This document shows, piece by piece, positions 1 through 7,857 of a DNA stretch of 44,331 nucleotides; positions within the stretch are counted from its first letter, which is position 1, and each line of letters opens with the position of its first letter. Source of the DNA: an uncultured Saprospiraceae bacterium (GTDB taxonomy: Bacteria; Bacteroidota; Bacteroidia; Chitinophagales; Saprospiraceae); assembly GCA_937928575.1 (NCBI GenBank), contig CALFWW010000059.1, positions 1 through 44,331 on the forward strand, in the 5' to 3' direction. The notes beneath the pieces are model-generated. The model did no database searches, had not been told where the DNA came from, and saw only the letters and a program-made list of their open reading frames with translations. A program made the position numbers and the translations under genes.

Positions 1-169
1 AATAAAATGATACAGTTAGAGCTGCCAAATCAACATTTAAAAAATAGAAGATAAAACATTTATATATTAAAAAGTATTCTGAATACATTTAAGCAAGTAG
101 AATCAGAGGCCGTTCAGCATAGCAATTACAACTCACACACCTTAGTAAATTTTTTGTAGAAAAACCAAT

Positions 170-223
170 CAGCAAAACTTGCTGTTTTGTGATATAAAAA
201 ACAAGCAATGCTTGTTTTTTGAA
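170..223 (+). terminator. Tandem hairpins, likely terminator of an upstream gene
   Basis: Two hairpins follow each other. The first pairs CAGCAA (170-175) with TTGCTG (179-184) and is followed by TTTTG. The second pairs 196-206 with 210-220 (11 perfect pairs, AAT loop) and its right arm ends in six T, as in a rho-independent terminator. The A-rich left arm means it could also work on the other strand. It would end transcription entering from the left edge before the secreted-protein genes start. Confidence 0.6.
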
Positions 224-263
224 CGTGTATCTAATACCATTTATTAACAGAAAATAAAGGCAA

Positions 264-1166
264 ATGAAACACAGACTAATAAATGTAATATTTCTTTTTT
301 CTTACTCTTTGATGGGAGCTCAGACTGACTGCACATTCGTTCCAGGAAATGAGCACATAGATGATGCGACACTTTCATCAGGAACCTATATTGCCAATAA
401 TACATTGACTATACATTCTTCCAATATTAATAGTGGTTCCACTGTAACATTAAATGCAGGAAATAAAGTTTGTCTCACTGGGACAACAACAGACGCACTT
501 ATAATAGATGGAAATAGTAATATAGAAATTATAGAAAATAATTGCGAGACAATAGACAAGCCAATAATTTCATGTCGATTAGAAAATTCTTGTGCCTCTT
601 TTTACTCTTTCAATAATGATTTTTGGGAGATCACAAATACTGATGATGTTTATACATTTTTTTGTGCTGTTGAGTATAGAGCTAATACTGGTTCTAATTG
701 TCCAAGTTGGTTGAATTATGTTCTAATTCCACCAAATACAACAATTGATATTACTAGCTCATCACTTCCATATTCTTTATTTATTCAACATCCTGCAATA
801 GAATGTGGTGAATATGAGTGGTCTTTCTTCTCAGGTAGTATATACGGAGCAGCTAATACTCCTCTCTATATTGTAGATAATGGAAGCATTAGTCAAAGTT
901 ATCAAATTGATCATCACACGGAACCCTATATCTATCAAGTTCAAGAGCTTGTCTATTCAGGAAATCCGATTTATCCAGACATTCCTTTTGAAGTAGATGA
1001 AATTTCTCATCTCATTGTAAATCCAACAAGTAGTAGCTGGATAGTAAAATACACTCCGTGCTCTGACAACAATTCTGTAATTGTTGATCCTAACTCAATT
1101 TTTGTAATCCATGATGGAATAGATTGTTGTCTAGACGTCAATATATGCAACCTTACAGAACTATAA
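264..1166 (+). CDS. Secreted cysteine-rich protein, unknown function
   Basis: A 300-residue protein. It starts with a typical signal peptide: two basic residues, then a hydrophobic stretch, with likely cleavage near residues 18-20 (MGAQ). Residues about 45-75 contain short strands of the pattern GSTVTLNAGNKVCLTG, which resembles the repeated beta segments (GxxVxLxAGxxIxL) of Bacteroidota cell-surface proteins called 3-coathanger stacks; this is a resemblance only. The rest has about a dozen cysteines, including a CC pair near the C-terminus, so an exported disulfide-bonded fold is likely. There is no C-terminal type IX sorting domain that I can recognise. Two further secreted-protein genes follow on the same strand, but the 49-bp gap does not prove an operon. 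Confidence 0.7.
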   Translation: MKHRLINVIFLFSYSLMGAQTDCTFVPGNEHIDDATLSSGTYIANNTLTIHSSNINSGSTVTLNAGNKVCLTGTTTDALIIDGNSNIEIIENNCETIDKPIISCRLENSCASFYSFNNDFWEITNTDDVYTFFCAVEYRANTGSNCPSWLNYVLIPPNTTIDITSSSLPYSLFIQHPAIECGEYEWSFFSGSIYGAANTPLYIVDNGSISQSYQIDHHTEPYIYQVQELVYSGNPIYPDIPFEVDEISHLIVNPTSSSWIVKYTPCSDNNSVIVDPNSIFVIHDGIDCCLDVNICNLTEL

Positions 1167-1215
1167 TCTTTACTTCTCAACATTATACAACCTTCCTAAT
1201 TAAAATAAAATAACA

Positions 1216-1401
1216 ATGAAAAACTTACTAATTATCTTTATAATCTTATTAACATTGAACCTCATTGGACAAAATGAAATCAAGATTGAAAATGCATCTC
1301 AAAACGTAACAATTGACATACAAGGAGATGGTCCTGACAATCATGGCCAAATCAATGTCAAACAATCCAATTTAAATAATGGAGTTGTAATAGATGAATA
1401 A
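1216..1401 (+). pseudogene. N-terminal part of a frameshifted secreted protein
   Basis: Encodes 61 residues: a signal peptide (hydrophobic residues 3-17, likely cleavage near IGQ) and the start of a repeat region with the signature NNGVVID. The frame stops at 1399-1401 because a 22-bp unit (1375-1396) is exactly repeated at 1397-1418. Removing one copy joins this frame with the following 345-residue frame and gives one protein of about 397 residues whose junction reads NNGVVIDGGELNEGGQIN. That matches a later repeat, GTVIDGGEGSTSGGQIN. So this is the export signal of the next gene, now separated from it. Translation could restart at the ATG at 1394, which overlaps this stop by 8 bp, but the product would have no signal peptide. 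Confidence 0.75.
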
Positions 1402-1418
1402 TGGAGTTGTAATAGATG
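1375..1418 (+). repeat. Perfect 22-bp tandem duplication causing a frameshift
   Basis: The unit beginning AATAATGGAGTTG at 1375-1396 is repeated without change at 1397-1418; the match does not extend on either side. Twenty-two is not a multiple of three, so the second copy shifts the frame and creates the TAA at 1399-1401. Loss of one copy restores a single open frame from 1216 to 2431. Confidence 0.95.
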
Positions 1419-2431
1419 GTGGTGAACTAAATGAGGGAGGGCAAATTAATATTTATAACTCATTAGATTCAGTTGTAATGCAGTTGGATTCAGAATCACC
1501 AGAATGGGGTTCTTTCTTACGTTTGACAAATTTATTAGGTGAGCACACTGTATTGATAAGATCTCAAATATCCAATACGAATCAACATGGTAGAATAATA
1601 GTTTACGATAAAAACCATCAAATAGGAACCGTAATAGATGGTGGCGAAGGTAGTACCAGTGGTGGTCAGATTAATATGTATAACGCGTCAGAGCTTCCAA
1701 CATTTCAGCTTGATTCCCAAGGAGGTGCATTTTCATCGGGTGCTCCAGGTGGAAGTTTTTATTCTATGGCTGCTGGAACCGGAGCAACAACGATTGTTAC
1801 TAATGCACAATCGACAGAAACTAGAGGTGCTCAAATGCTGTTAAAAACTTTAAATGAAGTCAATACAATAGAATTACTAGCTCAGGAAGGAGCGACTAAT
1901 GGAGGTGCCTTGAAATTATATAATTATGCAGGTGACTTAACAATTGAATTGGACGCAGATCAAGGGACAAGTGGTAAGGGTCGTGTTATTACGCAAGAGG
2001 TACAAATTACAGGAGGTTCTGATTTTGCAGAAATATTCTGTGTGTCAGATATCAAAGATTTACAAAAAGGAATGGTGGTTTGCCTTGATTCCGAAAACGA
2101 AGGACAACTAAAACGATCAACAACAAAATACGATAAATCAGTCGTGGGTATCATTTCTGGTGCCAATGGGATAGATACTGGACTTATGATGAGCGATACT
2201 GGTACTATCGCAGACGGAGATATACCTGTTGCATTAGTAGGGAGAACATATGTTAAAACAAATGTTGAGGGAGGAGAAATCCAAATAGGAGATCTTATTA
2301 CTTCCTCGTCAGAAAAAGGAATTGCGATGAGAGCTAAAAATAAAAGGAAAACACGGGGAGCTGTTATTGGCAAAGCCATGACAAAAGCTGATGAAAATGG
2401 GTTTGTTCTTGTATTAATTAATCTTCAATAA
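1394..2431 (+). CDS. Repeat protein with tail-fibre-like C-terminal domain, signal peptide lost by frameshift
   Basis: 345 residues. The first ~200 residues hold diverged repeats of the type VIDGGE..GGQINMYN and FQLDSQGG, which suggests an elongated beta-structure. From about residue 209 (GSDFAEIF) to the end the sequence follows a pattern I associate with C-terminal domains of phage-tail-like and surface proteins: SDFAE, KGMVV, VVGIIS, GRTYVKT, GDLITSSSEKGIAM, GAVIGKAM. It looks related to the peptidase G2 / intramolecular chaperone type, by pattern only. The frame opens at an ATG that overlaps the stop of the upstream fragment. The natural start is almost surely at 1216 in an allele with only one 22-bp copy. 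The zincin gene begins 10 bp downstream, so the two are probably co-transcribed. Confidence 0.7.
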   Translation: MNNGVVIDGGELNEGGQINIYNSLDSVVMQLDSESPEWGSFLRLTNLLGEHTVLIRSQISNTNQHGRIIVYDKNHQIGTVIDGGEGSTSGGQINMYNASELPTFQLDSQGGAFSSGAPGGSFYSMAAGTGATTIVTNAQSTETRGAQMLLKTLNEVNTIELLAQEGATNGGALKLYNYAGDLTIELDADQGTSGKGRVITQEVQITGGSDFAEIFCVSDIKDLQKGMVVCLDSENEGQLKRSTTKYDKSVVGIISGANGIDTGLMMSDTGTIADGDIPVALVGRTYVKTNVEGGEIQIGDLITSSSEKGIAMRAKNKRKTRGAVIGKAMTKADENGFVLVLINLQ

Positions 2432-2441
2432 AACAAATACA

Positions 2442-3812
2442 ATGAAAAAATTATTTATCATTCTATCCATCTTCTTTGTATGGGGTAATGTATTTGGGCA
2501 AGTTTCGCATTTTTCTTTTGCTCAAAAAAAAGATATTGAAAATAATAAACTTAAGAATCATTTTAACGAAAAATATTTTTTAATTGATGCTATTGAGTTG
2601 AATAATCACTTACAAGATATCAAAGCTGATAGATACAGTTTTAATTTTTCATTTTCAATAGATGGACAAACTGTGGAATTAAATATGTTTCTGAGTGATG
2701 TTGTGTCAGATGTTACACGGGTAAAATCAGAAGGTAAAGAAATAATGTTTATTAAAGATTTTGGAATTAAATCTTTTAAAGGCTACAGTAACAATTCTGA
2801 AAAAGTAAACGCTTATTTAGTCTTAAACGACGAATATTTCATACTTAATTTTAACCTCAATGAAAAGAATTATACATTTCAACCTGCTAATTTTTTATTG
2901 AGGCAATGGGACGGAGGATTTTCTGATTACGTTTTGTATCAAACACTAAATTTAAAAGGTGATGAGAAAAAGCATAGATGCGGAGTTAATCATTCTAAGA
3001 GTAATGTAACATTCAACAATGATGTTACAAAAATGGTAGATAATGATTGTAAGCAAATAAATTTAGCATCCGCTTCAGATATCACGATGCTAAATGAATA
3101 TGGTTCTACGCAAAATGTAGTTACTTATTTAACAAATATTTATTTAGCAGTTTCTCTTGTATATAATGATGAGTTTTCATACGAGTTAGATTTAAGAATT
3201 GTTGAGTATTATATCTCAAACTCATCAAATGAATTTTGGCCAAATATCTTAGATGCAGGTATAATTATAGATAATTTAGAAAATTGGGGTGGATTTAGTT
3301 CCAGCCATCAATTTAAACAATTATATACAAGAAGAGATATTGAAAATGATGGAAATTCTAACGCAGTTGGGGTGGCAGAAAGGCCAGGAACAATAAGTGT
3401 AATGGAAGACTTTACCACAATTCAAGTTAATACGGTTTTTGCTGTAGCTCATGAAATAGGACATAATTTAAATTGTGAACATGATTCACAAAACTCAAAT
3501 ACAATTATGGCACCTACAGTTGGGAATACTTTAGTTTGGTCAAATCTATCAATAAATACGGTAAATAATCATGTTGCTAATAATTCATTATTTCCTTCTT
3601 GTCCACATACATGGGTAGACTATAACGTATCAAATGGTAATGGTTCATTCAATAATCCTTTCAACAATTTGGGAAGTGCTGTTAATAATGTTATCAACAA
3701 TGGTGTAATTAGGATTAAAGCATCTACTGGTGATCCATCGGGATTAATTATTAATGCGAATAAAAATTTCCATATTCAATCTTGGAATGGTTCTGCCGTG
3801 GTAGGTCAATAA
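2442..3812 (+). CDS. Secreted M12B/reprolysin-like zinc metalloprotease
   Basis: 456 residues with a signal peptide (hydrophobic residues 4-18, cleavage near FGQ). The catalytic zincin motif HEIGHNLNCEHD gives zinc ligands His337, His341 and His347 with catalytic Glu338, and the following Asp348 is typical of adamalysin/reprolysin-like enzymes. The Met-turn is Met356 in NTIMAP. The N-terminal ~200 residues are a prodomain-like region. The C-terminal ~60 residues (YNVSNGNGSFNNPFNNLGSA onward) look like the opening turns of a right-handed beta-helix. No type IX sorting domain is recognisable, so the export route past the inner membrane is open. Predicted role: extracellular proteolysis. It is the last gene before a strong terminator at 3860-3904. 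Confidence 0.85.
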   Translation: MKKLFIILSIFFVWGNVFGQVSHFSFAQKKDIENNKLKNHFNEKYFLIDAIELNNHLQDIKADRYSFNFSFSIDGQTVELNMFLSDVVSDVTRVKSEGKEIMFIKDFGIKSFKGYSNNSEKVNAYLVLNDEYFILNFNLNEKNYTFQPANFLLRQWDGGFSDYVLYQTLNLKGDEKKHRCGVNHSKSNVTFNNDVTKMVDNDCKQINLASASDITMLNEYGSTQNVVTYLTNIYLAVSLVYNDEFSYELDLRIVEYYISNSSNEFWPNILDAGIIIDNLENWGGFSSSHQFKQLYTRRDIENDGNSNAVGVAERPGTISVMEDFTTIQVNTVFAVAHEIGHNLNCEHDSQNSNTIMAPTVGNTLVWSNLSINTVNNHVANNSLFPSCPHTWVDYNVSNGNGSFNNPFNNLGSAVNNVINNGVIRIKASTGDPSGLIINANKNFHIQSWNGSAVVGQ

Positions 3813-3859
3813 AATTAAATAATTTTCGATGAACACATTTGATTTATTTTAGCTCGCGT

Positions 3860-3904
3860 GTAGAACTCTAGCCTATATTAGATAGGTTAGGTTCTGCTTT
3901 TTTT
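3860..3904 (+). terminator. Rho-independent terminator after the protease gene
   Basis: Arms 3860-3876 and 3882-3897 pair through 16 positions, with one bulged T and two G-T pairs, around an ATTAG loop. They are followed by seven T at 3898-3904. Confidence 0.85.
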
Positions 3905-3912
3905 GTTGCCTA

Positions 3913-4200
3913 AAATACAAAAAAGCGTCTTGGCGGGAACGCCAAAGCAAACATCTGTTTTAATTAAAGTTTTGATTTTTGAACAAAAAAGTAAACAATA
4001 ACTAACTCACCTTTTGCGATTTATCCACGTATTTCTTCACGTCCTTTTTCTGCGTTTTCAGCGAATTCTGCGTGCGGAAATTTCACAAAACAAGATTCTA
4101 AGTACCTCTATGTTTCTTATGTGAGCTATGCGTTAGAAAAAGCATCTTGGCAGGACCCTGTCTAGCTAGCCAGATAGAGCCAAAGCAAACATTGTGTTAA
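3913..4200. repeat. Intergenic region with two copies of a TTGGC hairpin repeat
   Basis: The 394-bp gap between the protease and prfC has no gene. It holds two related segments. One is at 3922-3963 (AAAGCGTCTTGGCGGGAA then CGCCAAAGCAAACAT); the other is at 4138-4200, with the same flanks but a longer centre. In the first, TTGGCG and CGCCAA pair around GGAA. In the second, CTTGGC and GCCAAAG enclose an inner TCTAGCTAGCCAGA pairing. Between them, about 4105-4135 resembles the CTATGTTTCT/CTATGTGTTA repeat found around the GxxExxY gene near 38.5 kb. The second hairpin lies directly downstream of prfC and may help end that transcript. Confidence 0.55.
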
Positions 4201-4206
4201 AAAATC

Positions 4207-5790
4207 CTACTCAAACTCCGAAATAAAATGAAACTCCACCTTTGGAAAATTCTCCTGAGCCATCTTCAAAGTCCAAGCAGACTCAGCGAAGAAAACATAC
4301 TTCCCATCCTTGTCTTTCGCCATATCGCGATTACGTTTTTTCAAAAACTCTTTTAGTGCGACATCATCATCACAACTAATCCAACAAGCCTTATGCAAGT
4401 TGATGGGCTCATAAGAACAACTGGCACCGTACTCATGTTTTAGCCGATATTGGATGACTTCGAATTGGAGTGCACCGACGGTACCGATGACTTTTCGACC
4501 ATTCATTTCTTTGGTGAATAATTGGGCAACCCCTTCATCCATTAATTGCGTAAGGCCTTTGGCCAATTGCTTGGACTTCATCGGGTCTGCATTGTTGACA
4601 TATCGGAATTGTTCTGGCGAGAAACTTGGGATTCCTTTGAAGTGTAATTTTTCTCCTTCCGTTAAAGTGTCTCCGATTTTGAAATTGCCGGAATCGTACA
4701 GACCTACAATATCACCTGGAAATGCTTCATCGACCACTTCTTTTTTGGCAGCCATGAAAGAAGTTGGGTTGGAGAACTTCATTTTTTTGTCTTGGCGAAT
4801 ATGTAGGTAGTTGGTATTTCTTTTGAAGGTACCAGAACAGATTCTGAGAAAGGCAATTCTATCTCTGTGTTTGGGGTCGATGTTGGCGTGGATTTTAAAA
4901 ACAAACCCGGCAAACTTTTCTTCATCAGGTTTTACTTCTCTTTCTTCTGTGACTCTCGCTAATGGTGAAGGTGCAATTTCAACAAAACAATCCAACAATT
5001 CTTTTACACCAAAGTTATTAATGGCACTACCAAAAAATACTGGACAAATATCACCTGATAAATATGCTTCTCTTGTAAATTCAGGATATACCCCTTCAAT
5101 CATTTCCACTTCCTCTCTCAGTTCTTTGGCTGCATCTTCTCCGATAAATTCTTCCAATTGCGGATCTGCCAAATCTTTGAATTCAATGACATCTTCTTTT
5201 GCTTGCTTTCCATGTGCAGCGAAAAGATTCAATTGCTTTTCATACATGTTATATACGCCTTTGAATCGCTGCCCCATTCCAATTGGCCAACTCAAAGGTT
5301 TTACTTTTAATTTTAGTTTTAATTCGATTTCATCTAACAAATCTTCTCCGTCTTTTCCTTCTCTATCCAATTTGTTGATAAAAACAATGATGGGTGTCTT
5401 TCTCATTCGGCAAACTTCCACTAGCTTCTCCGTTTGTGGCTCCACTCCTTTGGCAACATCAATCACAACAATTACAGAATCCACAGCAGTCAACGTACGA
5501 AAAGTATCTTCCGCAAAATCTTTGTGACCAGGTGTATCCAAAATGTTGACTTTGAATCCACGATAATCAAATGCCATTACAGAAGTAGCGACGGAGATAC
5601 CTCTTTGTTTTTCGATCTCCATAAAATCGGAAGTCGCTGTTTTTTTGATCTTATTGGATTTTACGGCACCTGCGATTTGTATCGCACCACCGAATAGCAA
5701 TAACTTTTCGGTCAGTGTTGTTTTTCCAGCATCCGGGTGTGATACGATTCCGAAAGTTCTCCGTCTTTTTATTTCCTCTTTAAATCCCAT
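4207..5790 (-). CDS. prfC: Peptide chain release factor 3 (GTPase)
   Basis: 527 residues, the usual length for RF3. RF3 is a cytoplasmic translational GTPase that removes RF1 or RF2 from the ribosome after peptide release. The N-terminal GTPase domain shows the P-loop SHPDAGKTT (about residues 17-25), switch regions with [10 protein letters not shown], the G3 motif DTPGHKDF and the G4 motif NKLD. The segment [19 protein letters not shown] and the C-terminal [22 protein letters not shown] are characteristic of RF3 and separate it from EF-G and LepA. A CAAAAATA box at 5813-5820 reads TATTTTTG on the coding strand, a fit to the phylum's -7 element 23 bp before the ATG. It is transcribed alone. 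Confidence 0.97.
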   Translation of the reverse strand: MGFKEEIKRRRTFGIVSHPDAGKTTLTEKLLLFGGAIQIAGAVKSNKIKKTATSDFMEIEKQRGISVATSVMAFDYRGFKVNILDTPGHKDFAEDTFRTLTAVDSVIVVIDVAKGVEPQTEKLVEVCRMRKTPIIVFINKLDREGKDGEDLLDEIELKLKLKVKPLSWPIGMGQRFKGVYNMYEKQLNLFAAHGKQAKEDVIEFKDLADPQLEEFIGEDAAKELREEVEMIEGVYPEFTREAYLSGDICPVFFGSAINNFGVKELLDCFVEIAPSPLARVTEEREVKPDEEKFAGFVFKIHANIDPKHRDRIAFLRICSGTFKRNTNYLHIRQDKKMKFSNPTSFMAAKKEVVDEAFPGDIVGLYDSGNFKIGDTLTEGEKLHFKGIPSFSPEQFRYVNNADPMKSKQLAKGLTQLMDEGVAQLFTKEMNGRKVIGTVGALQFEVIQYRLKHEYGASCSYEPINLHKACWISCDDDVALKEFLKKRNRDMAKDKDGKYVFFAESAWTLKMAQENFPKVEFHFISEFE

Positions 5791-5920
5791 AGGTTACTTC
5801 ATAAATTGAGCGCAAAAATAAGCAATAAAAATTGATGTACACTTACTAATCGAATTGGATTTTGAATTCGAAGGTTGTATTTTATATCTTTAGTTAAATT
5901 ACTTCAGAAATCAAAAAATT

Positions 5921-6328
5921 ATGAATAGCCAATTACCTAAATTTTCATACGTAATAATATTGTTAATAATTCCGATTTTGCTTTCAATTGTTACCACTAA
6001 AAATCAATCCACTCCAGCAAATCCAACTTCTGTGGAAAGCAGGATAAATGAGGAGCTATCCGATATCAATCCTAAACTTGCTAAAAAAATCAAAAAGCTT
6101 GAAAAGAAATTAGCTAAGCTCCAAGAAAAAGAAGAAGATGGCAAGAACCGAAAAATGCTGCTTATTTTTGGAATCGTAGCATTGATTGGAGGAATTCTTC
6201 TAATGTTAAGTGGCCGCGGAGAGAGCAACAACATTGAAGAATTTCAAAATGGTTGTCTCAGAATTACCTTCGGTTTCGTTTTCGCCATTATGGGTATTGT
6301 TCTTATTGTAATCGGTCTCATAATCTGA
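5921..6328 (+). CDS. Small membrane protein with a coiled coil, unknown function
   Basis: 135 residues, not assigned to a family. A hydrophobic segment at about 8-25 is a signal anchor. Residues 42-76 are strongly charged with heptad-like Lys/Leu/Glu spacing (KKIKKLEKKLAKLQEK) and should form a coiled coil. Two more transmembrane helices lie at about 78-97 and 112-134 (GIVALIGGILLML and FGFVFAIMGIVLIVIGLII), the second reaching the C-terminus. It is a single gene between divergent prfC and convergent dinB-like. TATCTTTA at about 5885-5895 is close to a -7 box. Confidence 0.65.
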   Translation: MNSQLPKFSYVIILLIIPILLSIVTTKNQSTPANPTSVESRINEELSDINPKLAKKIKKLEKKLAKLQEKEEDGKNRKMLLIFGIVALIGGILLMLSGRGESNNIEEFQNGCLRITFGFVFAIMGIVLIVIGLII

Positions 6329-6456
6329 TGCATAACAAAGCTATTGTAGTTTTGGTCCTTTACTATTTTCTAAGTGTGTATCAATTTTGTGAATCTGCAT
6401 TTGTCATTTAAATATCTTTTGAAGATTTTAATGAAACAGTAAATGTATTGCTATAA

Positions 6457-6996
6457 TTATTTTGTAAATGATTCTAAATATTCTTGCGTCCTTTTGTGGT
6501 GATGTTGTACATGAAAAATATTAAACAACATAAACTCTTTCATCGATAATTTACCAATCAAGGGATGTGGTAAGACATATTTTTCAGCATCAGAATCAGA
6601 AAATTTTTGGTAGGCTTTGAGTAACTTATCTTTTGTTGAATTAAAGCGGTCGATAGCAGCTGTTTTATCACTAAATGCCATTGGTTCAGGATCAAATTTA
6701 GACCCGGAAATATCATAAGGTTCTTTTAATCGGTCTGTATATTTCTTGACTACTTCCTCATAAGATTTGGTTGGTTCTTTGGTAATTCCAAATGTCATTT
6801 TAAGTGCGATATTGGGTAGACTCATTCCCTTTTTCAAGGCTCCTAAACTCACACCAATGTGATTCATTTGTTGGCCAGCGTTCCACTTTTCATTGTTATG
6901 TGAATGCAAAAATTCTGCTTCAGCTAAAGAGTCAATGTATAGAATGAATGCTTCATGTGTTTCATTAAATTTTGCAATGATTTCTGAATTGGTCAT
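6457..6996 (-). CDS. DinB-family (DinB_2 type) protein
   Basis: 179 residues from the ATG at 6994-6996. The frame stays open to 7029, but a longer start would run through the operator palindrome at 7023-7036, so the inner ATG is preferred. The fold is suggested by the N-terminal helix, NEKWNAGQQMNHIGVSLGAL with the first metal-ligand His, and the C-terminal FHVQHHHKRTQEYL with the other His ligands. DinB-fold proteins are four-helix-bundle metal proteins; many act as thiol transferases or hydrolases, and no substrate can be read here. The gene follows its tetR-type neighbour on the same strand but has its own copy of the operator palindrome, so it is probably repressed by that regulator. Confidence 0.8.
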   Translation of the reverse strand: MTNSEIIAKFNETHEAFILYIDSLAEAEFLHSHNNEKWNAGQQMNHIGVSLGALKKGMSLPNIALKMTFGITKEPTKSYEEVVKKYTDRLKEPYDISGSKFDPEPMAFSDKTAAIDRFNSTKDKLLKAYQKFSDSDAEKYVLPHPLIGKLSMKEFMLFNIFHVQHHHKRTQEYLESFTK

Positions 6997-7022
6997 ATGA
7001 ATTAATTTAATGGTTTTTAAAA

Positions 7023-7036
7023 ATACCAATCGGTAT
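7023..7036. promoter_or_regulatory. Operator palindrome before the DinB-like gene
   Basis: ATACCAATCGGTAT has half sites ATACC and GGTAT around four bases, centred about 33 bp before the chosen ATG of the DinB-like gene. It is the exact reverse complement of the site at 7684-7697. Symmetric TACC-N4-GGTA sites are typical of TetR/AcrR-family operators; binding here is inferred. Confidence 0.7.
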
Positions 7037-7054
7037 CTTGTTGCATAAAAAAAT

Positions 7055-7651
7055 TTATTTCTTAATTACTGCGATAACATGTTGATCGATATGATTACAA
7101 ATATTATCCATATACTTTGGTTCTTTGTTCATAAAAGATAGGAAGATGCCTCCTTCAATCATGCAATAAATATTACTTGCAATTTCGGCTACATCAATAT
7201 CTGATTTAATCTCTTTTTTAGAAATACCCAATCGAATAATGTCTTCAATACTTTGCATGGTTTTTTTCGAAATTTCTTTTACCGTTTTAAATAACAACGA
7301 ATTTACGCTATTGGTATCCACACCAACATTTAGGATTGGACATCCACCTCGTTCCTTAGCAATTGGATAATAGGATCGATAAAAATTAGTGACTGCATAT
7401 AATTTATCAATGGTATTTTCATGTTTAGCCATCTCAAGCGCAATCGGGGCCAACACTGTTTTTACATTAAATTTAAATGCTTTTACGGCCAGATCCTCTT
7501 TGTTTTTGAAGTTGCAATAAATTGCACCTTTGGTCAATCCAGTTGCTGATGTCAAATCAGATAAACTCGTCCCTACATATCCTTTACTATTGAAAATAGG
7601 TGCTACTTTCTCCAGGATAAATAATTTTGTTTCGTCTGACTTTGTACCCAT
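7055..7651 (-). CDS. TetR/AcrR-family transcriptional repressor
   Basis: 198 residues. The N-terminal helix-turn-helix spans about residues 8-55 with the usual signature GYVGTSLSDLTSATGLTKGAIYCNFKNKEDL. The C-terminal ligand domain carries ERGGCPILNVGVDTN (about residues 103-117); a GGCP cysteine at this place is found in the LmrA/YxaF-like branch and may sense a small or reactive molecule, though that is inference. An identical 14-bp palindrome lies 33 bp before its start and another lies before the downstream DinB-like gene. This indicates autorepression plus control of that gene, a two-gene regulon probably responding to a toxic compound. Confidence 0.92.
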   Translation of the reverse strand: MGTKSDETKLFILEKVAPIFNSKGYVGTSLSDLTSATGLTKGAIYCNFKNKEDLAVKAFKFNVKTVLAPIALEMAKHENTIDKLYAVTNFYRSYYPIAKERGGCPILNVGVDTNSVNSLLFKTVKEISKKTMQSIEDIIRLGISKKEIKSDIDVAEIASNIYCMIEGGIFLSFMNKEPKYMDNICNHIDQHVIAVIKK

Positions 7652-7683
7652 ATGAAATGCAATTTACAAATTTTTTATAAAAA

Positions 7684-7697
7684 ATACCGATTGGTAT
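7684..7697. promoter_or_regulatory. Operator palindrome before the tetR-type gene
   Basis: ATACCGATTGGTAT lies 33 bp upstream of the regulator ATG and is the exact reverse complement of the site at 7023-7036. It sits at the expected promoter position, consistent with autorepression. Confidence 0.75.
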
Positions 7698-7857
7698 TTT
7701 TTATTTTGATGTTTCTGTTTAATTATTTCAAATTTCAATCAAATTAAGGCCCTTTTACTTTCAAAATCTTGTATCAAACGATTATTTTTATGTGTTTTTT
7801 ACATGAGAAAATTTACCTATTTGTTTTCGCAAATAAATTCACAAAGCAGAAAATTAC

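Noticed and set aside
1-54. Open frame at the left edge ending in TAA at 52-54, possibly the tail of an upstream gene
   Set aside because: Only 17 codons are visible, too short to support a gene; the terminators at 170-223 are compatible with it but do not prove it.
4811-5527. 238-residue plus-strand frame opposite prfC
   Set aside because: It is antisense to a certain RF3 gene and gives a serine/asparagine-rich sequence with no domain features, so a shadow frame.
6997-7029. Longer start for the DinB-like gene
   Set aside because: It would place the coding sequence through the operator palindrome and adds residues without family match; the ATG at 6996 is better.
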